NCBI GenBank assembly: GCA_964410965.1
Contig: CAYPIY010000002.1
Location: 372,001-436,000, forward strand
Direction of reading: 5' to 3'
DNA: 64,000 nucleotides
Origin: JBBIRG01 sp964410965
GTDB taxonomy: Bacteria > CLD3 > SB21 > JBBIRG01
A program made the translations under genes and the position numbers. Numbering within the stretch: the first letter of the stretch is position 1; each line of letters begins with the position of its first letter. The notes under the pieces were generated by a model. That model ran no database searches and was not told the DNA's origin. It saw only the letters and a program-made list of their open reading frames with translations. This document shows positions 8,731 to 17,033 of this stretch, piece by piece.

Positions 8731-8975
8731 GATTAAAACCACTAATAACACAAATAAGCGCGAAAGAAAATCATTTAATATAAATACAATCCATGTTAAA
8801 CGGCGAATGAAAATACCGGTAAAAATATTTCAGTACAATGTCGGCACTTTTATACTAAGTGCCGGCAAATTTTTGTCGCTAAAAAAAAAAAACTGAAATG
8901 GAAAAGCAATTTATCTTTTCGTTTTCCATTATTTCACCGCATAAATACCATGAACGACAGGATTGCTTTGAATCT
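8731..8975 (+). pseudogene. decayed tandem copy of the 5' region of the DUF4129 gene
   Basis: Bases 8731-8975 align along their length with 8976-9217, which holds the leader and first codons of the next gene, at a period of about 249 bases. Matching blocks include gattaaaaccactaataaca with aattaaaaccgctaataaca, gaatgaaaataccggtaaa with gaatgaaaatatcggtaaa, and ataccatgaacg with atactatgaacg. From the ATG at 8807 the copy reads MKIPVKIFQ...FILSAGKF (real gene: MKISVNIFL...YILSAGKL) and stops after 30 codons. It is a remnant of an old tandem duplication and cannot encode the full protein. This accounts for the 337 bases without a gene between 8719 and 9055. Confidence 0.8.
8840..8874 (+). terminator. 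Rho-independent terminator inside the decayed copy
   Basis: A 10-base-pair stem (8840-8849 with 8857-8866, one G-U wobble, CGGCAC/GTGCCG core) with a 7-base loop is followed by AAATTTTT. It lies about 120 bases after the stop of the membrane-protein gene. The equivalent bases of the intact copy near 9089-9116 cannot form this stem, so the structure arose only in the decayed copy. Confidence 0.65.
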
Positions 8976-9055
8976 AAAATTAAAACCGCTAATAACATAA
9001 ATAAACGCGAATTCAAATTAAATGAATAAAAACACAGTCCGCATATGAGCATCGA

Positions 9056-10207
9056 ATGAAAATATCGGTAAACATATTTCTGTTCATCGCTAGCATTTAT
9101 ATATTAAGTGCCGGTAAACTTTATTCACAAATAACAGAAACTGAAAAGCAAGTTCTTTTTTCAAATTCGGTTATATCGCTGCATGAATACTATGAACGGC
9201 TGGAATATCTTGAATCCGGAATGGATAACATACAGAATCTAAAAGAGCGGGATTCAAGCCTGATCCGCGGGAAACTACGGGAGCTGTTATTAACGATTCC
9301 ATTTAAAGCCAGACTGATAATACAGGATGAAGCCCATGCTGATTCATCGGATAGCGAACTAATCCTAAGCATCGATCATGGTTGGTTTATCTCCCGTCTT
9401 GAGGAATTATACAAAGGTGATGGCTCAGAAAGATTATCGTTTCAAGTTCTTCTGAACCAGGTAAAGTCGGCGAAAAAAATAACCGGTCGGCTGATTGAAA
9501 ACGGAAACCCTAAGTTTCCGAAGAATTATATACCGGCGATTAATGAAATCAAATCCAGAAAAGAGTTTCAGCCTCATACTGAAAAGGAAAACCGAAATCT
9601 TTTAACAGAATTTTTCAGATGGCTGGCGGAACAAATTGAAAAATTTCTGAAAAACCTGATTCCTGAAGGAATAACCCCTTCTGAATCAGCGCCGCTGCAA
9701 CCCTATGATCTGTCGGGTATCGGAAATTTTGTTGTTTTTCTGTTTTATATTATCGGCGGCATTCTGCTGGCATTTACCGCGTATCGGCTGTACAAATTAT
9801 ACAGAAACAGAAAAAAGGAATCAGGCGAAGACGCAGATGACGTTCTCTTGCCGATACTGGAACCGGGTGAGCCAGCGGAACCCGACTATCATCAGGAAAA
9901 AGCATCTCAGTACGAACTGTCCGGAGATTACCGCAAAGCGCTCCGTCATCAGCTTTTATCCGTATTACTTTATCTGGATAAAATAAACATTGTCCGTCTT
10001 TTGTTGTACAGAACAAACACCGAATACCTTGTGTCGATTCAGGATATGCAGGATTTGATTCAAAAAGACCAACTGCTGAAATATCTGAATTTATTGTTTT
10101 ATCATTTTGACCGTGTATGGTGGGGATTTAAAACCATTGATTCCAGGCTATATGATATTTGCAAAGAATCCGCTAACCGGATAAGGTCAGAATTCAAAAA
10201 AAAGTAA
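9056..10207 (+). CDS. DUF4129 domain protein with signal peptide
   Basis: A 383-residue envelope protein of unknown function. The N-terminus (MKISVNIFLFIASIYILSAGKLYSQ) looks like a cleavable signal peptide. An exported region of about 190 residues is followed by one membrane helix (FVVFLFYIIGGILLAFTAYRLYKLY, about 225-250). The cytoplasmic DUF4129 domain has ASQYELSGDYRKALRHQLLSV, TNTEYL and FDRVWWGFKTID. DUF4129 proteins are regular members of MoxR-DUF58 clusters and some carry transglutaminase-like domains; none is visible here. The ATG at 9056 is the only start that includes the signal peptide, and the decayed copy upstream conserves the same ATG context. Confidence 0.82.
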   Translation: MKISVNIFLFIASIYILSAGKLYSQITETEKQVLFSNSVISLHEYYERLEYLESGMDNIQNLKERDSSLIRGKLRELLLTIPFKARLIIQDEAHADSSDSELILSIDHGWFISRLEELYKGDGSERLSFQVLLNQVKSAKKITGRLIENGNPKFPKNYIPAINEIKSRKEFQPHTEKENRNLLTEFFRWLAEQIEKFLKNLIPEGITPSESAPLQPYDLSGIGNFVVFLFYIIGGILLAFTAYRLYKLYRNRKKESGEDADDVLLPILEPGEPAEPDYHQEKASQYELSGDYRKALRHQLLSVLLYLDKINIVRLLLYRTNTEYLVSIQDMQDLIQKDQLLKYLNLLFYHFDRVWWGFKTIDSRLYDICKESANRIRSEFKKK

Positions 10208-10217
10208 TATTATACTC

Positions 10218-11501
10218 ATGCTGAACCGATCATACAAAACCATTCTGATATTTTTTGCTGTTTTTTCATTATTGATAATTCTGACCGTCATTATTTCGGA
10301 GGTGCCGTCGCGGGGCACAAATGAAAATTTGCATTCTGCTTTTAACTCAAATCCGGCAGGAGTGAAAGCTCTCTATCTGCTTCTGAAAGAATCCGGCTAT
10401 CAAACAGAAAGACGCCAGAAAAGCATTGAAACGCTTTCCAGGCTAAATCCCGATTCAGTGCTTTATATTTCTGTCGCGCCGTCAGAACCCTACAAACATT
10501 CAGAAGCTGATTCGCTTGAATCAATCGTCCGCCGCGGAGCAACTGCCATATTATTCATCAATAATGCCCTTGATTCTGTGGTTACGAAATTCGGCATTTA
10601 TTCCCGCCTGACATTGCGGGATTCGATTTATGTGCGTCAGCAGCTGGTATATTCCAACATGTTTTATGACAGTCTCTTTGCTGGTTCAGATACACCGAAT
10701 GATCGGGGCGCAAAAGTTAAAGTACTTCATTCTGAATCCGCGGATTATCAGCCGTTGTACGGGACCGATAAGAATCACGCAGTTATTACTGTTCCACACG
10801 GGAAAGGTGAGCTGGTTGTTTTTAATTCCCCGGATTATATCACAAATTTGAATATTGACCGTTATCAAAACATTAATATATTTATGAATATTCTATACCA
10901 AACGGCTGACGGCAAAGCAAGATATAACCGGACAATCATATTTGACGAATATCATCAGGGTTATAAGGAATTTGAGTCGGTGATTACAGTCCTTGATGAA
11001 CCTCCGGTACGTTTCGCAATATTGATCGCGGTGGCCGGGCTGCTGATGTTAATTTATTCGAAATCAAAAAGGATTACACGTCCCGTGCCGGTTCAAAAAG
11101 TAATCACACGGGATTCGCAGGCCTACCTGGACTCGGTAACCCAGGCATACAAGCGATCCGGTGCTCACCGGCTTGCGATTCACATCTGGTACTCATGGAT
11201 CAAAAGGCAATTGTCTTTACGTTATAAAACCACACTGGAGTCAAAATGGATTAAAGCGCTCTCGGAACAGCATCAGTTCAATGAAACGGAATTGAACCAA
11301 ATGTTTTCCAGATTAAACGCTTTGCAATATGAGAAAAATCATTTCCAAACCAAATCCGATCTTGTAAAAAAAAGGGAGCCTGTGATTACCGATCAGGAGC
11401 TGATATATTATTTCAGACTGCTGAATAAAATTTACAACGCTTCAAAGTCCGGATTTTCAGCAGTATCAAAATCAGGCTTACAAAAAAAGGAGAAAGTGTA
11501 A
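10218..11501 (+). CDS. DUF4350 domain membrane protein
   Basis: A 427-residue protein with an N-terminal membrane anchor (ILIFFAVFSLLIILTVII) and a second helix near residue 270 (FAILIAVAGLLMLIYS). Between them is a DUF4350-type extracytoplasmic domain (SNPAGVKALYLLLKESGYQTERR, later HGKGELVVFNSPDYITN and FDEYHQGY), which resembles class I glutamine amidotransferase folds used as sensors. The C-terminal 140 residues are charged and cytoplasmic. It starts 10 bases after the DUF4129 gene and its TAA directly abuts the MoxR ATG. The likely role is as a membrane partner of the MoxR chaperone system; the biochemical function is unknown. Confidence 0.82.
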   Translation: MLNRSYKTILIFFAVFSLLIILTVIISEVPSRGTNENLHSAFNSNPAGVKALYLLLKESGYQTERRQKSIETLSRLNPDSVLYISVAPSEPYKHSEADSLESIVRRGATAILFINNALDSVVTKFGIYSRLTLRDSIYVRQQLVYSNMFYDSLFAGSDTPNDRGAKVKVLHSESADYQPLYGTDKNHAVITVPHGKGELVVFNSPDYITNLNIDRYQNINIFMNILYQTADGKARYNRTIIFDEYHQGYKEFESVITVLDEPPVRFAILIAVAGLLMLIYSKSKRITRPVPVQKVITRDSQAYLDSVTQAYKRSGAHRLAIHIWYSWIKRQLSLRYKTTLESKWIKALSEQHQFNETELNQMFSRLNALQYEKNHFQTKSDLVKKREPVITDQELIYYFRLLNKIYNASKSGFSAVSKSGLQKKEKV

Positions 11502-12494
11502 ATGACGAATTATTCTGAAATGCCGTTATCGCCTGAAACGGGCGAAACCCTGACCCGGCGTTTTGCCGAATCGGTTCGTGGCGAAATTCAGAAAGTCATC
11601 GTAGGACAGAATTATGTCATCGATCATATTCTTATCGCCCTTCTGGCCAACGGGCATGTTCTTCTTGAGGGTGTTCCCGGAACCGCGAAAACGCTGATTG
11701 TAAAAACCTTATCCCTGGCATTGTCCGGCGCTTTCAAGCGGATACAGTTTACACCCGATCTGATGCCTTCGGATGTCATCGGGACGAATGTCTTTGATAC
11801 CAAATCTTCGACATTTATCCTGAAAAAAGGCCCAATATTCACCAATTTCGCGTTAATTGACGAAATCAACCGGGCGCCGGCGAAAACGCAATCCGCCCTT
11901 CTTGAAGTCATGGAAGAACGTCAAATATCGATTGATGGGACCACCTATCCCCTGGATCCGCCGTTTATGGTGTTTGCAACTCAGAATCCGATTGAATACG
12001 AAGGCACCTACGCGTTGCCTGAAGCACAGCTGGATCGCTTTTTATTTAAAATTCTGATTGATTATCCGCATGTAGAGGAGGAAAACAAGATACTGAGTCA
12101 TTATCATCAAGGATTTGACGCGCAAAGGCTTGACAGAGCGAATCTCCGGCAGGTTGCTGATTTTCAGGCCATTATGAGCTGCAGGGAGGAAATTCTGAAA
12201 GTTAAAGCCGAGGAAAGCATTATCAATTATATATCATCGATTGTGCGTAAAACTCGCGAGTTTCAAAGTATTCTTGTCGGAGCAAGTCCGAGGGCCTCTA
12301 TCGGATTGTTGCTTGCGGCTAAAGCCCGTGCGGCGATGAGCGGATATGATTATGTGAATCCGGAACAGATCAAATACATCTCTCGTCCGGTCCTGAGACA
12401 CCGTATCATCCTGCAACCGGACGCAGAGCTTGAAGGGATTAAGCCGGATGAGGTGATCGGCGAAATATTAAATTCTGTTCCGGTACCGAGGTAA
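11502..12494 (+). CDS. MoxR-family AAA+ ATPase
   Basis: Cytoplasmic AAA+ chaperone-like ATPase of 330 residues. Walker A GVPGTAKT is at 57-64, Walker B is ALIDEINRAP near 125, sensor 1 is FATQNPIEYEGTY, and sensor 2 lies in GASPRASI. This GVPGTAKT plus DEINRAP combination is diagnostic of the MoxR branch. The family matures or activates protein complexes together with von Willebrand A and DUF58 partners. A ribosome site (AAGGAG) lies within the end of the DUF4350 gene, implying translational coupling. The DUF58 gene that usually follows is missing; an AT-rich methyltransferase gene occupies that place. Confidence 0.93.
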   Translation: MTNYSEMPLSPETGETLTRRFAESVRGEIQKVIVGQNYVIDHILIALLANGHVLLEGVPGTAKTLIVKTLSLALSGAFKRIQFTPDLMPSDVIGTNVFDTKSSTFILKKGPIFTNFALIDEINRAPAKTQSALLEVMEERQISIDGTTYPLDPPFMVFATQNPIEYEGTYALPEAQLDRFLFKILIDYPHVEEENKILSHYHQGFDAQRLDRANLRQVADFQAIMSCREEILKVKAEESIINYISSIVRKTREFQSILVGASPRASIGLLLAAKARAAMSGYDYVNPEQIKYISRPVLRHRIILQPDAELEGIKPDEVIGEILNSVPVPR

Positions 12495-12532
12495 GGATTA
12501 GACTATTTATTTAAACTAAAAAAGGATTAAAT

Positions 12533-13252
12533 ATGCTAAACAATTTTCCTAAAAGTCGAATCGACCTACCAGAGGATTATAAAAAACTTTATAATGAAAT
12601 GTACAAAAAAAACAGAGAAGGGGAAACTACAGCTTCATCATTATCTCAAAAAATGGAATCATGGTTACACAGAAAAATCGCAAAGGATCTGGTTAATAAT
12701 ATACAAAAATCAACTCTTGAAATTGGCGCTGGAACACTGAATCAACTAAAATATGAAAATACATCTCCGTATGACATCGTGGAGCCCTTTAAAGAATTGT
12801 ATCAGAATTCACCATATTTATCAAAAATCAGGAATATATTTAACGATATTGACGAAATTGGCTCTAATGCAAAATATGATCGAATAACATCAATTGCAAC
12901 TTTTGAACACATTTTAGACTTGCCAAAGGTAGTTGCCAAAAGCTGTTTATTACTAAATGAGAAAGGAACTCTTCGAGTATCAATACCCAATGAAGGAAAT
13001 TTTTTATGGACATTGGGGTGGAAAATGACAACGGGATTAGAATTTAGAATTAAGTATAAATTAGATTATGGTGTTATTATGAAACACGAGCATTTGAATA
13101 ATGCAAACGAGATTGAAGAAGTATTAAAATTGTTCTTTACCAAATTAAAAAGAAGCGTTTTTGGTATTACTAAACATTGTGCACTATACAGATTTTATGA
13201 ATGTATGAATCCGAAAATAGAATTTGCTGAAAATTATTTACAGAACATTTAA
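12533..13252 (+). CDS. class I SAM-dependent methyltransferase (AT-rich)
   Basis: A 239-residue putative methyltransferase. Motif I is LEIGAGTLNQL near residue 62, followed by a DIVEP motif II-like segment, TSIATFEHILDLPKVVAKSCLLLNEKGTL (motifs IV-V) and RVSIPNEG. The substrate is not readable; relatives often act on glycans or lipids. Base composition is much poorer in GC than the MoxR gene 38 bases upstream, and lysine/asparagine codons are rich in A. It thus looks foreign to the MoxR operon although it is on the same strand. A ribosome site AAAAGGA precedes the ATG. An 11-base-pair terminator hairpin follows immediately after the stop. Confidence 0.78.
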   Translation: MLNNFPKSRIDLPEDYKKLYNEMYKKNREGETTASSLSQKMESWLHRKIAKDLVNNIQKSTLEIGAGTLNQLKYENTSPYDIVEPFKELYQNSPYLSKIRNIFNDIDEIGSNAKYDRITSIATFEHILDLPKVVAKSCLLLNEKGTLRVSIPNEGNFLWTLGWKMTTGLEFRIKYKLDYGVIMKHEHLNNANEIEEVLKLFFTKLKRSVFGITKHCALYRFYECMNPKIEFAENYLQNI

Positions 13253-13254
13253 TA

Positions 13255-13282
13255 ACAAAGGGAAGCCGTGACTTCCCTTTGT
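13255..13282. terminator. bidirectional terminator hairpin between convergent genes
   Basis: Perfect 11-base arms ACAAAGGGAAG (13255-13265) and CTTCCCTTTGT (13272-13282) enclose a 6-base loop. It begins 2 bases after the methyltransferase stop and lies 35 bases past the 3' end of the minus-strand secreted-protein gene. No long T-run follows on either side, so strength is uncertain. Confidence 0.6.
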
Positions 13283-13317
13283 ACTTCATATCAATGAATC
13301 GAGTTGTTCGTTTAATA

Positions 13318-16300
13318 CTATTTCAGAAGCATCATCTTGCGGCTTTTGACAAATGAACCGGTTTCGATCCGGTAAATATAAAGGCCGCTGGAAACCATCC
13401 TTCCTGCGTTATCCTTGCCATCCCAAGGTATCGATTTGTATCCGGCTGTTTCGTACCTGTTTACCAGAGTGCGTACTTCTTGGCCAAGAGTATTATAAAT
13501 CCTGAGGCTGACTTTTCCGGATTCCTTAAGATCATACCTGATCGTCGTTGCCGGGTTGAAAGGATTAGGATAATTAGAATGTAATGCATACGATACGGGT
13601 TTGATGTTTTCTTCTGCTATCCCAACGGTAACCTCAAGATGAAGCCGAATATTGGATACCGGCAACAGCGGATCGTTTGTCATGACACCAAGATATCCGT
13701 CGTAAGGAATAATGATTTTTTCTGTATTCTGCCCGTTCCAGTAAAGCTTTATTTCAGCCGAATCTCCGGTTTCAATGGTTCCGGAAACAGGATTCACATC
13801 GATCCAACTCAGACCTGTGCCTGCGATACCCAGTCCGCATATTTCCACGCCATATCCGGATCCGATTGGCCCGATCAGCGTTGTTGAGCCTGTAGAAACA
13901 TTGACTCGCCGAAGCTCTGCTTCAGAAGTATTGTAATTGAATGCCGCCATGTAACAAGTGTTATCATTGGGGTCAAACTCCATGCTCTGCGCGTAAGAAG
14001 CGTTAAAACCGATCGGACCGATTAAGGTCGACGACCCGTTTGATTTGTTAACCGAGAAAAAATTGTCCCCACCGATATCATAAACATAAAGCTGACCACT
14101 TTTATCGGCTGCTAAACCTATCGCAACATTCACTCCGTTCATTTGTCCTTTAAGAGTTGTAGATCCTGTTGTAGATATGCTGTAAAGAAATGAATTATTA
14201 CTTCCGTCAACAAATGTTGCATATATTGTTCCGTCCGTCGGATCGACTGTCATATCAGTCCAACTTCCAGAAGGCAAGATTGAGATTTGAGTAAAGATTC
14301 CATTCGATGTATCAATTTTACCAAAGCGGGGAGAGTTATAACGATCAATAGCATATAATACACTACCGTCTTTAGAGAAAGCGGCTCCGTCAATAAATAA
14401 TCCATATTGACTGCCTTTATTTATAGCGCTTTGGGGTGAAGTCAGATCGAAAGCGAGAAAATTGTTCCCCCAGGCGTCGCTTCCAAACGCGTTATAGTCA
14501 GCTGCGCTTGTAATTTTACTGATCGTTTTAGTAGGATTAGTATTCATATTTTGAACAATCGGCGCTCTGCCACAGGAAATGATATCGGTTGAACGGTCGG
14601 GTAATTCAATTGGTTCTGTAGATGTCTGTTCATCAGAAAGACGTTCCATATTCAGAAAAGAAAACACATTTTTACTTTCCCGGATAAAGAATTCCAGATC
14701 ACTCAACCCGTTATTATAAATCCAGAAAGAAGAACTATCAAGACTTCCGGCGTTGAGAGTGTTTGTTAAAACCGTATCACTGACAGATAACACCGGTGGT
14801 GCGATTGATTCGTTGCTGAAATCACTCATATGAACCTGAGATTCGTTGTCGACAGCGCGTACTTTATAAGCGTAAGCGGTTTCTAACGACGGAAGGTAAT
14901 CGTCATACGTAGTATCGACTCCACCGCTTTGGTCAACGCTATCAATAAGTACATTGTTTCGGTAGATATAAATCTTTGAAAGATCATCAAGTGGAGTACC
15001 GTCTATCTGAGTGGAAGGATTGTGCCATATTAATTTAGCATGATTGACAAAGCCAATAGCAATTAAATTTGTCGGCGCAGATGGTTCCGGATGTCCGCCC
15101 ACATACCACCCTTCCGATTCTACTAGGTTGCTTGTACTGTCTGATGGAATATGGCGTGTAACAAAGGAATAAATGTAATAAGTACCATCAGTTAAGCCAC
15201 TATCTGTATAGGTTTGGATCCCTTTATTGACAGAATTGATCAATGTATCATTCTTATAAATATCTATTACAAAAGTATCAATCGGATTTCCGTTGTAAAA
15301 TTCGACTGGGTCTATCCAAGTCAGAGTCATTGAATTCGGTGTTGTATAATCACTGTATTGACCGATTTCAGTAACGGGTTTAGGATCGGATAAGTCGATT
15401 TCATTTAAAACCAAAGTTGTATCGTATAAGTTTAGATTTGTGTGAACTTGTTTAATGCCCGATGGCCATTGAACAATTAATGTGTCAATTAGTGTTGCAG
15501 TGCCTAATCCAAAATGCAAAATCATATCGTTTTGTTGACTGAAACCGTTATTCCCGGTGACATATCGATATTGATGATGGTTATTCGATCTTAATTTCAC
15601 ACTTGCTCCGATTGCGGTTGTGTTAGAGATAACGCCATTTAATTTGAACTTTATATAATGATTAGTATTAGTTGTATTATTATGATATAAAGAATCAGAA
15701 GTTTGTGTTTCACCAATATAAAGATCTAATTTACCATCATCATCATAGTCTCCTACAGCTAAAGAGTTACTAGTACCTACAGTCGTATTGTGGAGGATGA
15801 ATGTTGATGAAATATCAGCAAATGTGCCATTACCATTATTACTAAATAAACCAATTCGTTTTCCTGTACAATGAATTTGTGCTACAATATCTAAATCTCC
15901 ATCATTATCAAAATCAGCAAACGCACTTCCGGTATTGACACCACAATCCAGTTGTAATCCGCTAGCGCTGGTCACATCTGTAAAACTGTTTCCATTGTTA
16001 CGTAATAACTTAACAGGTGAACCGGAATAACTGAGTAATAAATCTACATCTCCATCATTATCATAGTCACCAAAAACGGCGTTACCATTAAAAATCGTGG
16101 GGTAGGATATCCCTAATGCTGACGCTATATCCATAAAAACGCCATTGTTGTTTTGTAGAAATTTATTTGGCGTTTCAGAACAGGCTATAAATAAATCCAA
16201 ATCGTTGTCATTGTCATAATCTCCCACGGCTGTTCCTCTGGAATTGGCCGTAAAATTTAGCCCCGTTTGTTCCGAGCTTTCAGTAAATGTGCCATCACCA

Positions 16301-16833
16301 TCGTTTAGGTACATGATCTGTTTAGGATTATTAATGGTAGATCCATATAAATCCAAAAAACCGTCATGATTCAAATCTAACCACGTTAAAGCAATTACCC
16401 TGTAATTGATATGCCCAATTCCGGCAGAAAGTGTAATGTCAACAAATACGCCATTGTCATTTCGAAATAATTTTAGATTGTCAGATCCGCCATCACCCCC
16501 TATTGCAATATCTAAGTCATGATCATTATCAAAATCTCCCATTACCGCTGAATATGCATAAATGTCAGGAGATAAAGAGGCTTGATTACTAGTCAAAGAA
16601 AATGAACCATTTCCATTATTTGTGTATAGCTGTGTGCCTGTATAATGTACAACAAATAAATCGATATCACCGTCATTATCATAATCAGCCCAAATGACCG
16701 AATGGGTAAAATATGATCCTGTTATACCCGCCGCAGTACTAACGTTTTCGAATGATATTTGCGCATTAACACTAGAAATAAATACCCAGCAAAACAATAG
16801 TGTTAAAATCAAGATCTTTACACACCTACTCAT
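13318..16833 (-). CDS. large secreted FG-GAP/ASPIC repeat protein with FlgD-like C-terminal tail
   Basis: A 1171-residue exported protein. A signal peptide (KILILTLLFCWVFISSVNAQ) leads into about seven FG-GAP/VCBS beta-propeller units, each with a calcium-loop-like DYDNDGDIDLF core (residues about 40-385). An ASPIC/UnbV-type segment follows (GASVKLRSNNHHQYRY, LIVQWPSGIKQV), then fibronectin III-like modules (about 490-690), a second propeller-like region (about 770-1010), and a C-terminal FlgD-like/type A sorting domain (YPNPFNPATTIRYDL, GLYIYRIETG). Such tails mark cell-surface or secreted proteins in FCB bacteria. The ATG has a strong ribosome site (AAGGAGAG). GC content falls toward the 5' half. 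Adhesion or polymer binding is likely, but no enzyme domain is seen. Confidence 0.9.
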   Translation of the reverse strand: MSRCVKILILTLLFCWVFISSVNAQISFENVSTAAGITGSYFTHSVIWADYDNDGDIDLFVVHYTGTQLYTNNGNGSFSLTSNQASLSPDIYAYSAVMGDFDNDHDLDIAIGGDGGSDNLKLFRNDNGVFVDITLSAGIGHINYRVIALTWLDLNHDGFLDLYGSTINNPKQIMYLNDGDGTFTESSEQTGLNFTANSRGTAVGDYDNDNDLDLFIACSETPNKFLQNNNGVFMDIASALGISYPTIFNGNAVFGDYDNDGDVDLLLSYSGSPVKLLRNNGNSFTDVTSASGLQLDCGVNTGSAFADFDNDGDLDIVAQIHCTGKRIGLFSNNGNGTFADISSTFILHNTTVGTSNSLAVGDYDDDGKLDLYIGETQTSDSLYHNNTTNTNHYIKFKLNGVISNTTAIGASVKLRSNNHHQYRYVTGNNGFSQQNDMILHFGLGTATLIDTLIVQWPSGIKQVHTNLNLYDTTLVLNEIDLSDPKPVTEIGQYSDYTTPNSMTLTWIDPVEFYNGNPIDTFVIDIYKNDTLINSVNKGIQTYTDSGLTDGTYYIYSFVTRHIPSDSTSNLVESEGWYVGGHPEPSAPTNLIAIGFVNHAKLIWHNPSTQIDGTPLDDLSKIYIYRNNVLIDSVDQSGGVDTTYDDYLPSLETAYAYKVRAVDNESQVHMSDFSNESIAPPVLSVSDTVLTNTLNAGSLDSSSFWIYNNGLSDLEFFIRESKNVFSFLNMERLSDEQTSTEPIELPDRSTDIISCGRAPIVQNMNTNPTKTISKITSAADYNAFGSDAWGNNFLAFDLTSPQSAINKGSQYGLFIDGAAFSKDGSVLYAIDRYNSPRFGKIDTSNGIFTQISILPSGSWTDMTVDPTDGTIYATFVDGSNNSFLYSISTTGSTTLKGQMNGVNVAIGLAADKSGQLYVYDIGGDNFFSVNKSNGSSTLIGPIGFNASYAQSMEFDPNDNTCYMAAFNYNTSEAELRRVNVSTGSTTLIGPIGSGYGVEICGLGIAGTGLSWIDVNPVSGTIETGDSAEIKLYWNGQNTEKIIIPYDGYLGVMTNDPLLPVSNIRLHLEVTVGIAEENIKPVSYALHSNYPNPFNPATTIRYDLKESGKVSLRIYNTLGQEVRTLVNRYETAGYKSIPWDGKDNAGRMVSSGLYIYRIETGSFVKSRKMMLLK

Positions 16834-16898
16834 ATACTCTCCTTAGTTTTTTTCCCAACAATTAAATCATCTACCTATAGTCAATGTAATTTGTATAT

Positions 16899-16927
16899 AT
16901 TATAGAAAATATATTTTTACCTGTCAA
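16899..16927 (-). promoter_or_regulatory. consensus sigma-70 promoter of the FG-GAP protein gene
   Basis: On the minus strand, TTGACA (16927-16922) and TATAAT (16904-16899) are separated by exactly 17 bases. Both hexamers are perfect consensus, about 66 bases upstream of the start codon. This predicts strong constitutive expression. Confidence 0.75.
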
Positions 16928-17033
16928 TATTATTTTTTGATTTATTTTAAAGCAATTGATTTTCAGTTTCTTTATAGTTAAACTTAATCCTATTGAATTA
17001 TGAATACATTTTCAATACAAATTACTTAAAATA

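Noticed and set aside
15700..16700. Regular repeats of atcatcattatcataatc-like units that resemble an array
   Set aside because: They encode the repeated DYDNDGD calcium loops of the FG-GAP protein on the minus strand, in frame and with unequal spacing, so this is not CRISPR or a satellite.
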